Below the pieces are notes generated by a model. It did not search any database and had not been told where the DNA came from. It was given only the letters and a program-made list of their open reading frames with translations. From contig CBDUBH010000033.1 of assembly GCA_965365345.1 (NCBI GenBank), forward strand, positions 1-35,177: a stretch of 35,177 nucleotides of DNA, given 5' to 3'. Origin of the DNA: CBDUBH01 sp965365345 (GTDB taxonomy: Bacteria > Bacteroidota > Ignavibacteria > Ignavibacteriales > SURF-24). Both the position numbers and the translations under genes were made by a program. The first letter of the stretch is position 1, and the number at the start of each line of letters is the position of its first letter. This document shows, piece after piece, positions 1 to 6,775 of the stretch.

Positions 1-85
1 AGGAGTTTCATATAAATTCCGAAAGATTTATTAATAAAAATATAAAAAAATCCTCTTTAATTCTAAACCAGCATTAAAAATATTA

Positions 86-140
86 TTGACAATCCAGAAA
101 TTAAATATTATTTTATAATCAGAATAATTTATCTGATTAT
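86..140 (+). promoter_or_regulatory. Promoter and inverted-repeat operator of the Rrf2 regulator gene
   Basis: A TTGACA box (86-91) is followed after 17 bases by TATTTT (109-114), which fits a sigma70-like promoter. Directly after it lies a perfect inverted repeat: ATAATCAGA (115-123), an 8-base spacer, and TCTGATTAT (132-140). The repeat would cover the transcription start and runs into the ATG at 139, so a bound protein would block transcription. The same layout occurs at 616-641, which suggests autoregulation plus control of the next gene. An alternative -10 (TATAAT, 114-119) has a poor 22-base spacing to the TTGACA. Confidence 0.6.
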
Positions 141-573
141 GACAGTCATATTTTCCAAAAAGTGTGAGTACGGTTTACAAGCTGTTCTTTATCTTGCTGC
201 AAAGCAGGGCGAGGAAGTTATTCGCGTTGATAACATTGCAAATGAATTAAACATACCGAAAGAATTTGTTTCCAAAATTTTACAAAGTCTACGTGATAAC
301 GGAATTATCGAATCGAAAAAAGGAAAAGCCGGCGGATTTGCACTTGGCAAAAATCCGAGCGATATAAAATTAATTGATATTGTTGAAGCAATTGACGGAC
401 TAGGGATTTTTAATAGCTGCGTTTTAGGATTTCCAAATTGTAGTCCGGATTCACCTTGTGCAGTTCATGATAAATGGGGAAAACTTCGCACGGAAGCATA
501 TAAAATGTTAAGCGAAGAAACCTTGGATAAATTCAAAGAAAAAACTTTACACAAATTGAAAAATTTAAAATAA
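139..573 (+). CDS. Rrf2-family regulator, NsrR/IscR-like, probable Fe-S sensor
   Basis: This 144-residue protein has the usual length and layout of the Rrf2 family. A winged helix-turn-helix fills roughly residues 1-75, with the family-typical KGKAGGF wing near 61-67. A cysteine cluster follows: C94, C101 and C107 (spacing 6 and 5), in the place where NsrR and IscR bind an Fe-S cluster. An extra Cys (C9) and Glu (E10) lie near the N-terminal position that supplies the fourth ligand in some NsrR proteins. The neighbouring hemerythrin, DUF438 and polyferredoxin genes point to nitric oxide or Fe-S stress rather than Fe-S biogenesis, since no isc or suf genes are near. A perfect inverted repeat overlaps its start codon, so autorepression is likely. 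The family call is firm; the NO-sensing role is inferred from context. Confidence 0.88.
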   Translation: MTVIFSKKCEYGLQAVLYLAAKQGEEVIRVDNIANELNIPKEFVSKILQSLRDNGIIESKKGKAGGFALGKNPSDIKLIDIVEAIDGLGIFNSCVLGFPNCSPDSPCAVHDKWGKLRTEAYKMLSEETLDKFKEKTLHKLKNLK

Positions 574-588
574 ACTTTAAAAATATCA

Positions 589-641
589 TTGCAATAAAAG
601 ATATTTTTTTATATTATAATCGGACTAAAAATTCCGAATAA
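589..641 (+). promoter_or_regulatory. Promoter with second copy of the inverted-repeat operator
   Basis: TTGCAA (589-594), a 17-base spacer and TATTAT (612-617) form a plausible promoter for the DUF438 gene. Overlapping its -10 is ATAATCGGA (616-624), an 8-base spacer, then TCCGAATAA (633-641). The arms match as an inverted repeat at 7 of 9 positions. Arm length, spacer and position relative to the -10 match the site at 115-140. This is the main evidence that the Rrf2 protein controls the downstream genes. Confidence 0.58.
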
Positions 642-661
642 GAAATTGATTAAAACAAAAA

Positions 662-683
662 TGTCATTCCGCTTTACCGGAAT
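662..683. repeat. Short arm of a dispersed palindromic repeat
   Basis: The segment begins TGTCATTCCG and continues into ACCGGAAT. It resembles the left arm of the complete element at 2022-2120 and, inverted, the fragment at 3688-3711. It lies in the leader between promoter and start codon of the DUF438 gene, so it may fold in the mRNA. It is probably a decayed solo arm. Confidence 0.5.
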
Positions 684-722
684 TTGAAAATAAAAGATTA
701 AAAACAAACGAAAGAAAATTAC

Positions 723-1961
723 ATGAGTGAAATTATCAATAATCACAGCCAAAGAAGAGAAGATCTGAAAGAAATGTTTAGAAAAATTAATTCAGGAATT
801 GATGTTGAAACCGTAAAAAATGAAATGTCAGATCTGATGAAAGAAATTCCTTACGATGATGTAATTGCTGTTGAACAGGAAATGATTGAAGAAGGTGTAA
901 GCAGCGAAAAAATGCTGGAAGTTTGCGATCTTCACACAAATGCTTTAAAAGGAATTTTAAGCAATCCGAAAAAATTTGAAATCCCGGAAGGTCATCCCGT
1001 TCACACTTTCAGCAAAGAAAATCTTGCACTGCAAAGAGAAATTTCATTTATCAAATTTACTGCGCAAAAAATTGAAAAGATGAATGATGATGAAAATTGC
1101 GGTGAACTTTTTATAAAAATTATTATGCATTTCAATTCAATGATGGATGTTGAAAAACATTATTTGAGAAAAGAATATTTGTTGTTTCCGTTTCTGGAAA
1201 AATATAAAATCACAGGACCACCAACAGTTATGTGGGGCAAGCATGATCAAACTCGTGAACTGTTAAAATCTGTTGCGGAAGTTTTGCATGCATCACATAA
1301 TATTTCGGCAGGTGAAGGAAAATTAATTATTGATATGACTTTAATGCCCGCAATTAAAGCGCTTGAAGAAATGATCTATAAAGAAGAAGAAATTCTTTTT
1401 CCGATGTGCCTGGAAACATTGAACGAAAATGATTGGTACGAAATTTATAATCAGGAAAATGAATACGGTTACTGCATAATTGAAGTAAATGAAGAGTGGA
1501 TTCCGAGCGGCGAAATTTCAAAAAGCAATAATGAAAAAATTGAAAACGGAAAAATCAAATTGCCAACCGGAAATTTCAAATTGAATGAATTAATTTCAGT
1601 TTTCAATTCAATGCCTTTTGATTTTACTTTTGTTGATAAAGATGATAAAGTGAAATTCTTTTCGGAAGGCAAAGAAAGAATTTTCCAAAGAGGCAAAGCG
1701 ATAATAGGAAGAAAAGTTCAATTTTGTCATCCGCCTTCAAGCGTTCACACAGTTGAAAAAATTCTTTCGGATTTTAAAGCAGGCACACAGGATAAAGCAT
1801 CTTTCTGGATCAATATGCGCGGCAAATTCATCTACATTTCTTACTACGCAGTTCGTGATGAAAACACAAATGAATACCTTGGCACTTTGGAAGTTACACA
1901 GGATTTAACCGAACTCCGAAAACTTGAAGGCGAAAGAAGAATTTTATCTTATGAAAATTAG
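723..1961 (+). CDS. DUF438 / hemerythrin-like / PAS domain protein
   Basis: The 412-residue protein has three parts. Residues about 8-80 match the DUF438 pattern, with a region around EQEMIEEGV and a conserved CDLH. Residues about 95-245 form a hemerythrin-like (HHE) four-helix domain. Candidate diiron ligands include the HYLRKE stretch, GKHDQTREL, and a late acidic KEEEILFP helix. Residues about 280-405 form a PAS domain with the GRKVQFCHPPSSVH signature typical of DUF438-linked PAS domains. This architecture is widespread in anaerobes and is often found in NO/nitrosative-stress regulons; the biochemical function is not established. It likely binds O2 or NO at the diiron site and is cytoplasmic. 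It is the first gene after the regulator and has its own copy of the putative operator. It probably leads the gene set running to about 5301. Confidence 0.85.
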   Translation: MSEIINNHSQRREDLKEMFRKINSGIDVETVKNEMSDLMKEIPYDDVIAVEQEMIEEGVSSEKMLEVCDLHTNALKGILSNPKKFEIPEGHPVHTFSKENLALQREISFIKFTAQKIEKMNDDENCGELFIKIIMHFNSMMDVEKHYLRKEYLLFPFLEKYKITGPPTVMWGKHDQTRELLKSVAEVLHASHNISAGEGKLIIDMTLMPAIKALEEMIYKEEEILFPMCLETLNENDWYEIYNQENEYGYCIIEVNEEWIPSGEISKSNNEKIENGKIKLPTGNFKLNELISVFNSMPFDFTFVDKDDKVKFFSEGKERIFQRGKAIIGRKVQFCHPPSSVHTVEKILSDFKAGTQDKASFWINMRGKFIYISYYAVRDENTNEYLGTLEVTQDLTELRKLEGERRILSYEN

Positions 1962-2021
1962 AATGATGAAAAGATAAAAAAATTGAAAGATTGGAAAGAT
2001 AAGAAAAATTAAAAGGAACGC

Positions 2022-2120
2022 TGTCATTCCGGCAAGGTCCGGAATCAGATAGCGAGACCAATTAAAATTTTATCTGATTCCCGACGAGTCCCAATAAAAT
2101 TGGGACTTGCGAGAATGACA
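2022..2120. repeat. Dispersed palindromic repeat element, complete copy
   Basis: This 99-base element is bounded by TGTCATTC and GAATGACA, a perfect terminal inverted repeat. Inside are GGAATCAGATA (2041-2051) pairing with TATCTGATTCC (2071-2081), and GTCCCAAT (2088-2095) pairing with ATTGGGAC (2099-2106) across AAA. It carries no ORF. Related copies or fragments lie at 662, 3584, 3688 and 11348. It fills the gap between two genes of the stress module and could act as an mRNA hairpin or attenuator. A REP-like or miniature non-autonomous element is the likeliest nature. Confidence 0.65.
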
Positions 2121-2193
2121 AATACAGAAATAATTTTCTTATGCAGTAAAAAGATTATATGAAGGTTTATAAAAAATATTTCAAGGATCAAAA

Positions 2194-2703
2194 TTGAATG
2201 CACAATTAAATATAACTCCCGATACTAAAATCGGAGACTTGCTTGATAATTTTCCTTTTCTGGAAAATGAACTTATAAAAATTGCGCCGGCATTTTCAAA
2301 ATTAAAAAATCCGGTTTTGCGCAAAACTATTGCAAAAGTTACATCAATAAAACAAGCAGCAGTTGTGGGAAATGTTTCACTATCGGAAATGGTAAATCAA
2401 TTAAGAAAAGCAGCAGGATTAAATGAAATGAATTCAAATATAGAAAATCAAAATGATGAAAATGTAAATTTCGAAATCGAAAAACCTGATTTTATTTACG
2501 ATGCGCATATTGATCTTGAAAATGGAATTCATCCGGTCGGAAAAGTCATAAGTGCATTGACAAAATTAAATTCAGGCGAAGTTTATTTACTTATAACTCC
2601 TTTTGTGCCCGCGCCTCTTATCGAAAAAGCAAAAGAAAAAGGAGTGAAAGCTTTTTCAAAAGAGACAGGCGATAAAGTTGAAACTTATTTCAAAAAAGAT
2701 TAA
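2194..2703 (+). CDS. DUF1858-DUF2249 domain protein
   Basis: The 169-residue protein starts at TTG; a stop lies upstream in frame with no ATG between, and AAGGAT sits a few bases before the start. Residues about 5-70 match DUF1858, with the opening ITPDTKIGDLLDNFP and the later region TSIKQAAVVGNVSLSEMVNQLR. Residues about 98-165 resemble DUF2249, a small alpha/beta fold related to TusA-like domains. A variable linker separates them. Such proteins recur next to hemerythrin and Fe-S repair genes under NO-responsive control, but their reaction is unknown. The TusA hallmark cysteine is not obvious here, so sulfur transfer is not supported. It sits 41 bases before the YwiC-like gene and is probably co-transcribed with it. 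Confidence 0.78.
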   Translation: MNAQLNITPDTKIGDLLDNFPFLENELIKIAPAFSKLKNPVLRKTIAKVTSIKQAAVVGNVSLSEMVNQLRKAAGLNEMNSNIENQNDENVNFEIEKPDFIYDAHIDLENGIHPVGKVISALTKLNSGEVYLLITPFVPAPLIEKAKEKGVKAFSKETGDKVETYFKKD

Positions 2704-2744
2704 TAAAAATTTTATGAAATCTAATTTTGAATTGAAGATCTAAA

Positions 2745-3545
2745 ATGGAAAAACCAATAATTACAAAAGAACATGGCTCATGGGCAATTTTATTTGTCCC
2801 GGTAATAATGGGAATTTCCGCTGCGCAAAATTTCGATCATTCAATTTGGATTTTGGCAATATCAATTTTCTTTTTATTTATGAGCTACGCGCCTGCCGAA
2901 ATTTTGCTTTTAAACAAATTGAAAAAAAGAAATTTTTCAAATAAGGATAAAAATGCAAAAAGCTGGCTAATTATTTATTTTTCGATCGCAGTAATTCTCG
3001 GATTATTTGCAGTAATATTTTTCAATAAATATTTGCTTTTATTTTTCGGCGCGGTTGCATCAATATTCTTTTTACTTAGCCAGATTTTTTCATTTAAGTT
3101 TAAGAAAAATGTTTGGAGCGATCTGATCGCAATGTTCGGATTAACTTTAAGCGCGCCTGCAATGATATATTTTCTTGACGGCAAATTAAATCAGACAAGT
3201 TTATTGGTTTGGTTTTTCAATTTGATCTTTTTTGCATCAAGCGCAATTTATGTTCATTTCAAAATTAAAATTGCTTCGGTAAAAAATACAGAAAAATCAT
3301 TTTCTGAAATATCTCTGGGAAAATTGAATTTGATTTTTCATGTTTTTGCAATTTCACTCTTAATATTTTTCGCGGTTAAATTTCCATCAAAAATATTTTT
3401 ATCAATTGCATTTTTACCGATGTTCGTTCATGCTTTGCTCGGAACTTTTAAATTATCCGGGAAAACAAATTTTAAAAAATTAGGATTTACTTTGCTCGGT
3501 TATTCAATAATTTTCGCAATGGTGATTTCGATTTTTGTTAGATAG
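2745..3545 (+). CDS. YwiC-like integral membrane protein
   Basis: The 266-residue protein is dominated by hydrophobic segments, probably seven to nine transmembrane helices, separated by short Lys-rich loops. It opens with the family-typical KEHGSWAILFVPVIMG signature near residues 8-23. YwiC of Bacillus subtilis lies beside the anaerobic nitrate respiration genes, and homologues are often found near denitrification or NO genes. No biochemical role is established. Here it lies between the DUF1858-DUF2249 gene and a membrane polyferredoxin, which fits a membrane-linked electron-transfer or NO-stress role. The family call rests on the N-terminal signature and topology. Confidence 0.75.
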   Translation: MEKPIITKEHGSWAILFVPVIMGISAAQNFDHSIWILAISIFFLFMSYAPAEILLLNKLKKRNFSNKDKNAKSWLIIYFSIAVILGLFAVIFFNKYLLLFFGAVASIFFLLSQIFSFKFKKNVWSDLIAMFGLTLSAPAMIYFLDGKLNQTSLLVWFFNLIFFASSAIYVHFKIKIASVKNTEKSFSEISLGKLNLIFHVFAISLLIFFAVKFPSKIFLSIAFLPMFVHALLGTFKLSGKTNFKKLGFTLLGYSIIFAMVISIFVR

Positions 3546-3583
3546 AAAGATTCAAAGATGAAAATATTTTCAAAATATTAAAA

Positions 3584-3675
3584 TTGTCATTTCGAAGCGG
3601 AGCGAGAAATATTTTATTAATTATAAAGATATCTCAGTCATTTCTCCCGATGAAATCGGGACTTCGACTTGACAA
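3584..3675. repeat. Dispersed palindromic repeat element, second copy
   Basis: The element starts TTGTCATTTCGAAG and ends CTTCGACTTGACAA; the ends form an inverted repeat matching at 12 of 14 positions. An inner hairpin, TCCCGAT paired with ATCGGGA, lies in the right half. It is related in layout to the copy at 2022-2120 but has a different inner sequence (TTTCGAAGCGGAGCGAGAAAT). It separates the YwiC-like gene from the polyferredoxin gene. Confidence 0.58.
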
Positions 3676-3687
3676 AGCAATTATAAT

Positions 3688-3711
3688 ATTCCGGAATTTG
3701 CCGGAATGACA
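3688..3711. repeat. Inverted solo arm of the dispersed repeat
   Basis: Read on the minus strand it begins TGTCATTCCGGCAAA and continues into TTCCGGAAT. That is nearly the left arm of the element at 2022-2120, with about 20 of 24 bases matching. It follows directly after the copy at 3584-3675, so two partial elements sit side by side upstream of the polyferredoxin gene. Confidence 0.5.
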
Positions 3712-3760
3712 AAATTGTCTTTACTAAAAACCGACAACTTTAAACTGACAACTAAAAAAT

Positions 3761-4840
3761 ATGGAAAAGAAAAAAGTTATTCGCAATACGGAAAAACCGG
3801 TTCAAAAATTCAGATTTTATGTGCAATCTGCAATGATCCTGCTTTGCTTATGGATCGGAGTTGAGTTTTACCTTTTCGTAAATTATCTGGAATCAAACGG
3901 TACCGCTGCTTTTTACAGCAGACCGCCCGGCGCAGAAGGTTTTCTTCCTATAAGTTCAATGATGAGTTTATATTATCTGATTATGACCGGCGAAATTCAT
4001 GCGGCACATCCTGCCGGACTCGTAATTTTTGTTGCAATACTTTTAGTTTCATTTGCTTTCGGAAAATCTTTTTGCAGCTGGCTTTGTCCGGTTGGATTTA
4101 TTTCTGAACTTGTTGGAGATTTCGGCGAAAAAATATTTAAAAGAAAATTAGTGCTTCCGAAATTTTTAGATTATCCTTTAAGAAGTTTAAAGTATTTGTT
4201 ACTCGCATTTTTCATTTATTCAATATTTTTTGTGATGAGCACAATAGCTATAAAAGCATTTTTGGATAGTCCTTACAATATTATGGCTGATGTTAAAATG
4301 TGGTATTTCTTTGTTGATATTTCTCAATTCGCATTGATCGTTATCGCATCACTTTTCATTTTATCAATTTTCATCAGAAATTTTTGGTGCAGATTTTTGT
4401 GTCCCTACGGCGCGCTTTTAGGTTTGCTTTCGCTTGCAAGTCCGAGTAAAATTAAACGAAATCCCGATTCTTGTATTGATTGCGCAAAGTGTGCAAAAGT
4501 TTGTCCCTCGGCAATTAAAGTTGATAAAGTAATTACAGTTTATTCTGATGAATGTTCAAGCTGTTTAAATTGCGTTGATGTTTGTCCCGTTAAAGATACT
4601 TTGGAAGTTCATTCACTTCTAACCGAAAAAAAAGTAAACAAAAAATTTATTGCTTACGCAATTGTTTTAATTTTTGTAATTACAACCGGACTCGGAATGA
4701 TTTCGGGTTATTGGCACAACAAAATTTCCAACGAAGAATATTTGATGTATCATAAAATGATAAATGAAATGGGGCATCCTACCGGAGTTGAAGAAGCAAG
4801 AAAGTTTAACGAAGATGCCTTAAAACAAAGCGGAAATTAA
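3761..4840 (+). CDS. Membrane polyferredoxin, NapH/NosR/CcoG-like
   Basis: The 359-residue protein combines about five or six transmembrane helices with two ferredoxin clusters. Two CxxxCP motifs (C105-C109 and C210-C214) follow membrane helices, as in NapH and NosR. Two full [4Fe-4S] motifs follow: C238-C241-C244-C248P and C265-C268-C271-C275P. One more helix lies near residues 295-315, then a short polar tail. Relatives pass electrons from the quinol pool to periplasmic reductases or act in metal-site assembly. No reductase gene is in the window, so its partner is unknown; supplying electrons to a diiron or NO-reducing partner is a reasonable inference. It is 32 bases upstream of the hemerythrin-like gene. 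Confidence 0.82.
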   Translation: MEKKKVIRNTEKPVQKFRFYVQSAMILLCLWIGVEFYLFVNYLESNGTAAFYSRPPGAEGFLPISSMMSLYYLIMTGEIHAAHPAGLVIFVAILLVSFAFGKSFCSWLCPVGFISELVGDFGEKIFKRKLVLPKFLDYPLRSLKYLLLAFFIYSIFFVMSTIAIKAFLDSPYNIMADVKMWYFFVDISQFALIVIASLFILSIFIRNFWCRFLCPYGALLGLLSLASPSKIKRNPDSCIDCAKCAKVCPSAIKVDKVITVYSDECSSCLNCVDVCPVKDTLEVHSLLTEKKVNKKFIAYAIVLIFVITTGLGMISGYWHNKISNEEYLMYHKMINEMGHPTGVEEARKFNEDALKQSGN

Positions 4841-4872
4841 ATTTTAGAATATTTGAAAATAAAGAGATACGA

Positions 4873-5301
4873 ATGCAAAAGAAAATAAACAAATTTTACA
4901 AGGAGCACGCACGCGGAATTTTATATCTTAATTTTTTAGGCGATGCATTAAACAGAATGCAGCTTAACGGTTACAATTTTTACGATGCAAAATTAAGCAG
5001 CGATGTTTCAAAATCTCTAAATGAACTTTTAAAAGAACATTGCAGCGATGAAGAAAAAAATCTTTTCCCGGGAATAAAGAATAAAATAAAACTTAATGTA
5101 AAAGAATTTTATTCAGATCATTCAAAAATAAAAAATGAAGCAGATCTTTTAAGATCAATCATCGAAAAATTAAATTCGACAGGTGAAAGTTTAAATTCGG
5201 CAATTGCAAAAACAAGAGCGCTGCGAAATTTGATCGAAGATCATTTTAATAAAGAAAATGAACTTATGAATTCAATTTCTGAGCCGGTTTTGCAAAAATA
5301 A
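4873..5301 (+). CDS. Hemerythrin-like (HHE) domain protein
   Basis: The 142-residue single-domain protein shows the spacing of a four-helix diiron fold: H12, H56xxxE60, H83 and H124xxxE128. These fit the HHE cation-binding pattern shared with the C-terminal domain of RIC/YtfE, which repairs Fe-S centres damaged by NO. The N-terminal ScdA_N domain of RIC is absent, so it is not a full RIC. The preceding gene ends 32 bases upstream and a strong hairpin terminator follows, making it the probable last gene of the first unit. A role in NO or O2 binding, or in iron donation, is inferred from family and context. Confidence 0.8.
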   Translation: MQKKINKFYKEHARGILYLNFLGDALNRMQLNGYNFYDAKLSSDVSKSLNELLKEHCSDEEKNLFPGIKNKIKLNVKEFYSDHSKIKNEADLLRSIIEKLNSTGESLNSAIAKTRALRNLIEDHFNKENELMNSISEPVLQK

Positions 5302-5332
5302 ATTTGAAAGCTAATTTTTCAAAATGGATAAT

Positions 5333-5384
5333 ATTCCGGATTTGATTTTCAATTTAGAAAATTCAAAATCCGGAATTTTCTTTT
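5333..5384 (+). terminator. Rho-independent terminator
   Basis: ATTCCGGATTT (5333-5343) pairs with AAATCCGGAAT (5366-5376). TTTTC (5346-5350) and GAAAA (5357-5361) extend the stem inside, and the hairpin is followed by TTTTCTTTT. It ends the unit whose last gene is the hemerythrin-like gene. Confidence 0.75.
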
Positions 5385-5491
5385 GTAGCGTGAGCAAATC
5401 TTAAATTCCTTTAAAATTAAAATTTTCAGAATCATTAAATAAAATTGCATTCAATTCGATAATAAACTGTCAATCAACAGAAAAGAATCGA

Positions 5492-5920
5492 ATGCAGAAT
5501 TCTGAAAAACTTTCTCATATATCAAACGATCATTTTCACGCATTGCTTTTTGCAGAACTGATTAAAAAAAGAGAGGGATTTAAAACGCCGGATTGTTTTT
5601 ATTCCAAGATCATTGCCACAATTGAATTTTATTTTAAAGAGTTGACCGAACATTTCATTTTTGAAGAAATGAAAATTTTTGACAGATTTTACGGTAAAGA
5701 TAAAAATCTTGATTTACTTTTTGACCGGCTTAAAAATGAGCATAAATTAATTATCGAGTTGATAAATTCTCTTAAAGAAAATGAAGATATCGAAGAAAAA
5801 CTTGATCTTTTGGGAAATTTGATCGAAAATCATATTCGAAAAGAAGAACGGGAATTACTTCCCAAAATAAAATTACTTTTCTCTGAAAACGAATTATTAA
5901 AAATAAACGCGCAAAATTAG
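5492..5920 (+). CDS. Second hemerythrin-like domain protein
   Basis: The 142-residue protein is a second compact HHE-type four-helix protein, clearly diverged from the one at 4873. Candidate diiron ligands are H14 or H16 in NDHFHALLF, H54xxxE58, H84 and H114xxxE118. It begins after the terminator at 5333-5384 and so may be a separate transcription unit, although no strong promoter was found in the AT-rich gap. Its stop codon abuts the start of the methyltransferase gene with no spacer, so the two are translationally coupled. Binding of O2, NO or iron is the family expectation; the specific role is unknown. Confidence 0.77.
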   Translation: MQNSEKLSHISNDHFHALLFAELIKKREGFKTPDCFYSKIIATIEFYFKELTEHFIFEEMKIFDRFYGKDKNLDLLFDRLKNEHKLIIELINSLKENEDIEEKLDLLGNLIENHIRKEERELLPKIKLLFSENELLKINAQN

Positions 5921-6670
5921 ATGAAAGTTAAATCAAACGAAAATTTTTTTGATGAGATCTCGGTTTTTTATGATGAAATGGTAAACTTGAATTCCGCTTT
6001 TGAAAGAAGAAAAAATGTTCTTTCAAATTTAATAAGCAGCGAAATTAAAAACGTTGCAGATTTGGGTTGTGGAAGCGGATTGGATTCAATTTCTTTGGCA
6101 AATTTAGGATTCAAAGTTGAAGCTTTTGATCTTTCTGCAAAAATGATTTCCCGCGCAAAACAAAATGCAAAAAATGCGGGAGTTAAAGTAAAATTTCATA
6201 AATCAAGTTTGGATAAAATTCCTACTGAGTTTAAAAATAAATTTGATGCAGCAGTTTCTTTAGGAAATACTTTGGCAAATCTTGATAAAAAGAAACTGGC
6301 ACTTGCCGTAAAAAATGCTTCAAAAATTTTAAATGATAAGGGCATTTTTCTGGTACAGATTTTGAACTATTCAGGAATTATTTCGGCAAATGAAAGGATC
6401 ATTAATATTAATGAAAATGATTCTAAAATGTTCGTTCGTTTTTATGATTTTTATCCGGAACATTTGAATTTTAACGTGCTTACGGTAAATAAAAACAATT
6501 TGAAAGAAAAAGAACTTTACACTACAAAATTGTTTGCGCACACAAAAAAAGAATTTGAAGAAATCTTAAAAAAGAACGGATTTACAAAAATTAAATTTTT
6601 CGGCGGATTTAATAAAAGTAAATTTGAACCGAAAAAATCAAAAGATTTGGTAATTCTTGCTGAAAAGTAA
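5921..6670 (+). CDS. Class I SAM-dependent methyltransferase
   Basis: The 249-residue protein has the Rossmann methyltransferase core. Motif I is VADLGCGSGLD (residues about 45-55), followed by an acidic residue at the end of strand 2 (VEAFDLS) and a motif IV-like FDAAVSLGNTLANL. The latter resembles glycine-N-methyltransferase-like enzymes. The substrate cannot be told from sequence. It starts at the base after the stop of the hemerythrin-like gene, which implies linked expression and perhaps action under the same stress. A small-molecule substrate is more likely than rRNA, because no RNA-binding domain is visible. Confidence 0.8.
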   Translation: MKVKSNENFFDEISVFYDEMVNLNSAFERRKNVLSNLISSEIKNVADLGCGSGLDSISLANLGFKVEAFDLSAKMISRAKQNAKNAGVKVKFHKSSLDKIPTEFKNKFDAAVSLGNTLANLDKKKLALAVKNASKILNDKGIFLVQILNYSGIISANERIININENDSKMFVRFYDFYPEHLNFNVLTVNKNNLKEKELYTTKLFAHTKKEFEEILKKNGFTKIKFFGGFNKSKFEPKKSKDLVILAEK

Positions 6671-6690
6671 TATTATAAAGAAAATTTTAC

Positions 6691-6719
6691 TTGATTATTA
6701 GAAAAGTCATGAATATTTT
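6691..6719 (+). promoter_or_regulatory. Putative promoter of the Ig-like lipoprotein gene
   Basis: TTGATT (6691-6696), a 17-base spacer and TATTTT (6714-6719) lie about 55 bases before the ATG at 6776. The spacing and the TATTTT box match the promoter proposed at 86-114. Support is moderate, since AT-rich DNA yields such matches easily. Confidence 0.4.
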
Positions 6720-6775
6720 AGGCAAACAAAATCCTTAATTTGAAAAATCTAAGAACTAATTATAAAGAAGGCTAT

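Noticed and set aside
1469..1696. Minus-strand reading frame within the DUF438 gene
   Set aside because: It lies wholly inside a gene with clear domain structure and shows no family signature or ribosome binding site.
2041..2081. GGAATCAGATA/TATCTGATTCC arms in the repeat element, resembling the operator arms
   Set aside because: The spacing between the arms is 19 bases rather than 8, and the sequence belongs to a dispersed repeat also seen elsewhere without these arms.
3973..3987. A 15-base exact match (TTATCTGATTATGAC) to the right half of the Rrf2-gene operator inside the polyferredoxin gene
   Set aside because: No left arm lies 8 bases upstream, and the bases encode conserved membrane-helix residues, so chance or coding constraint explains it.
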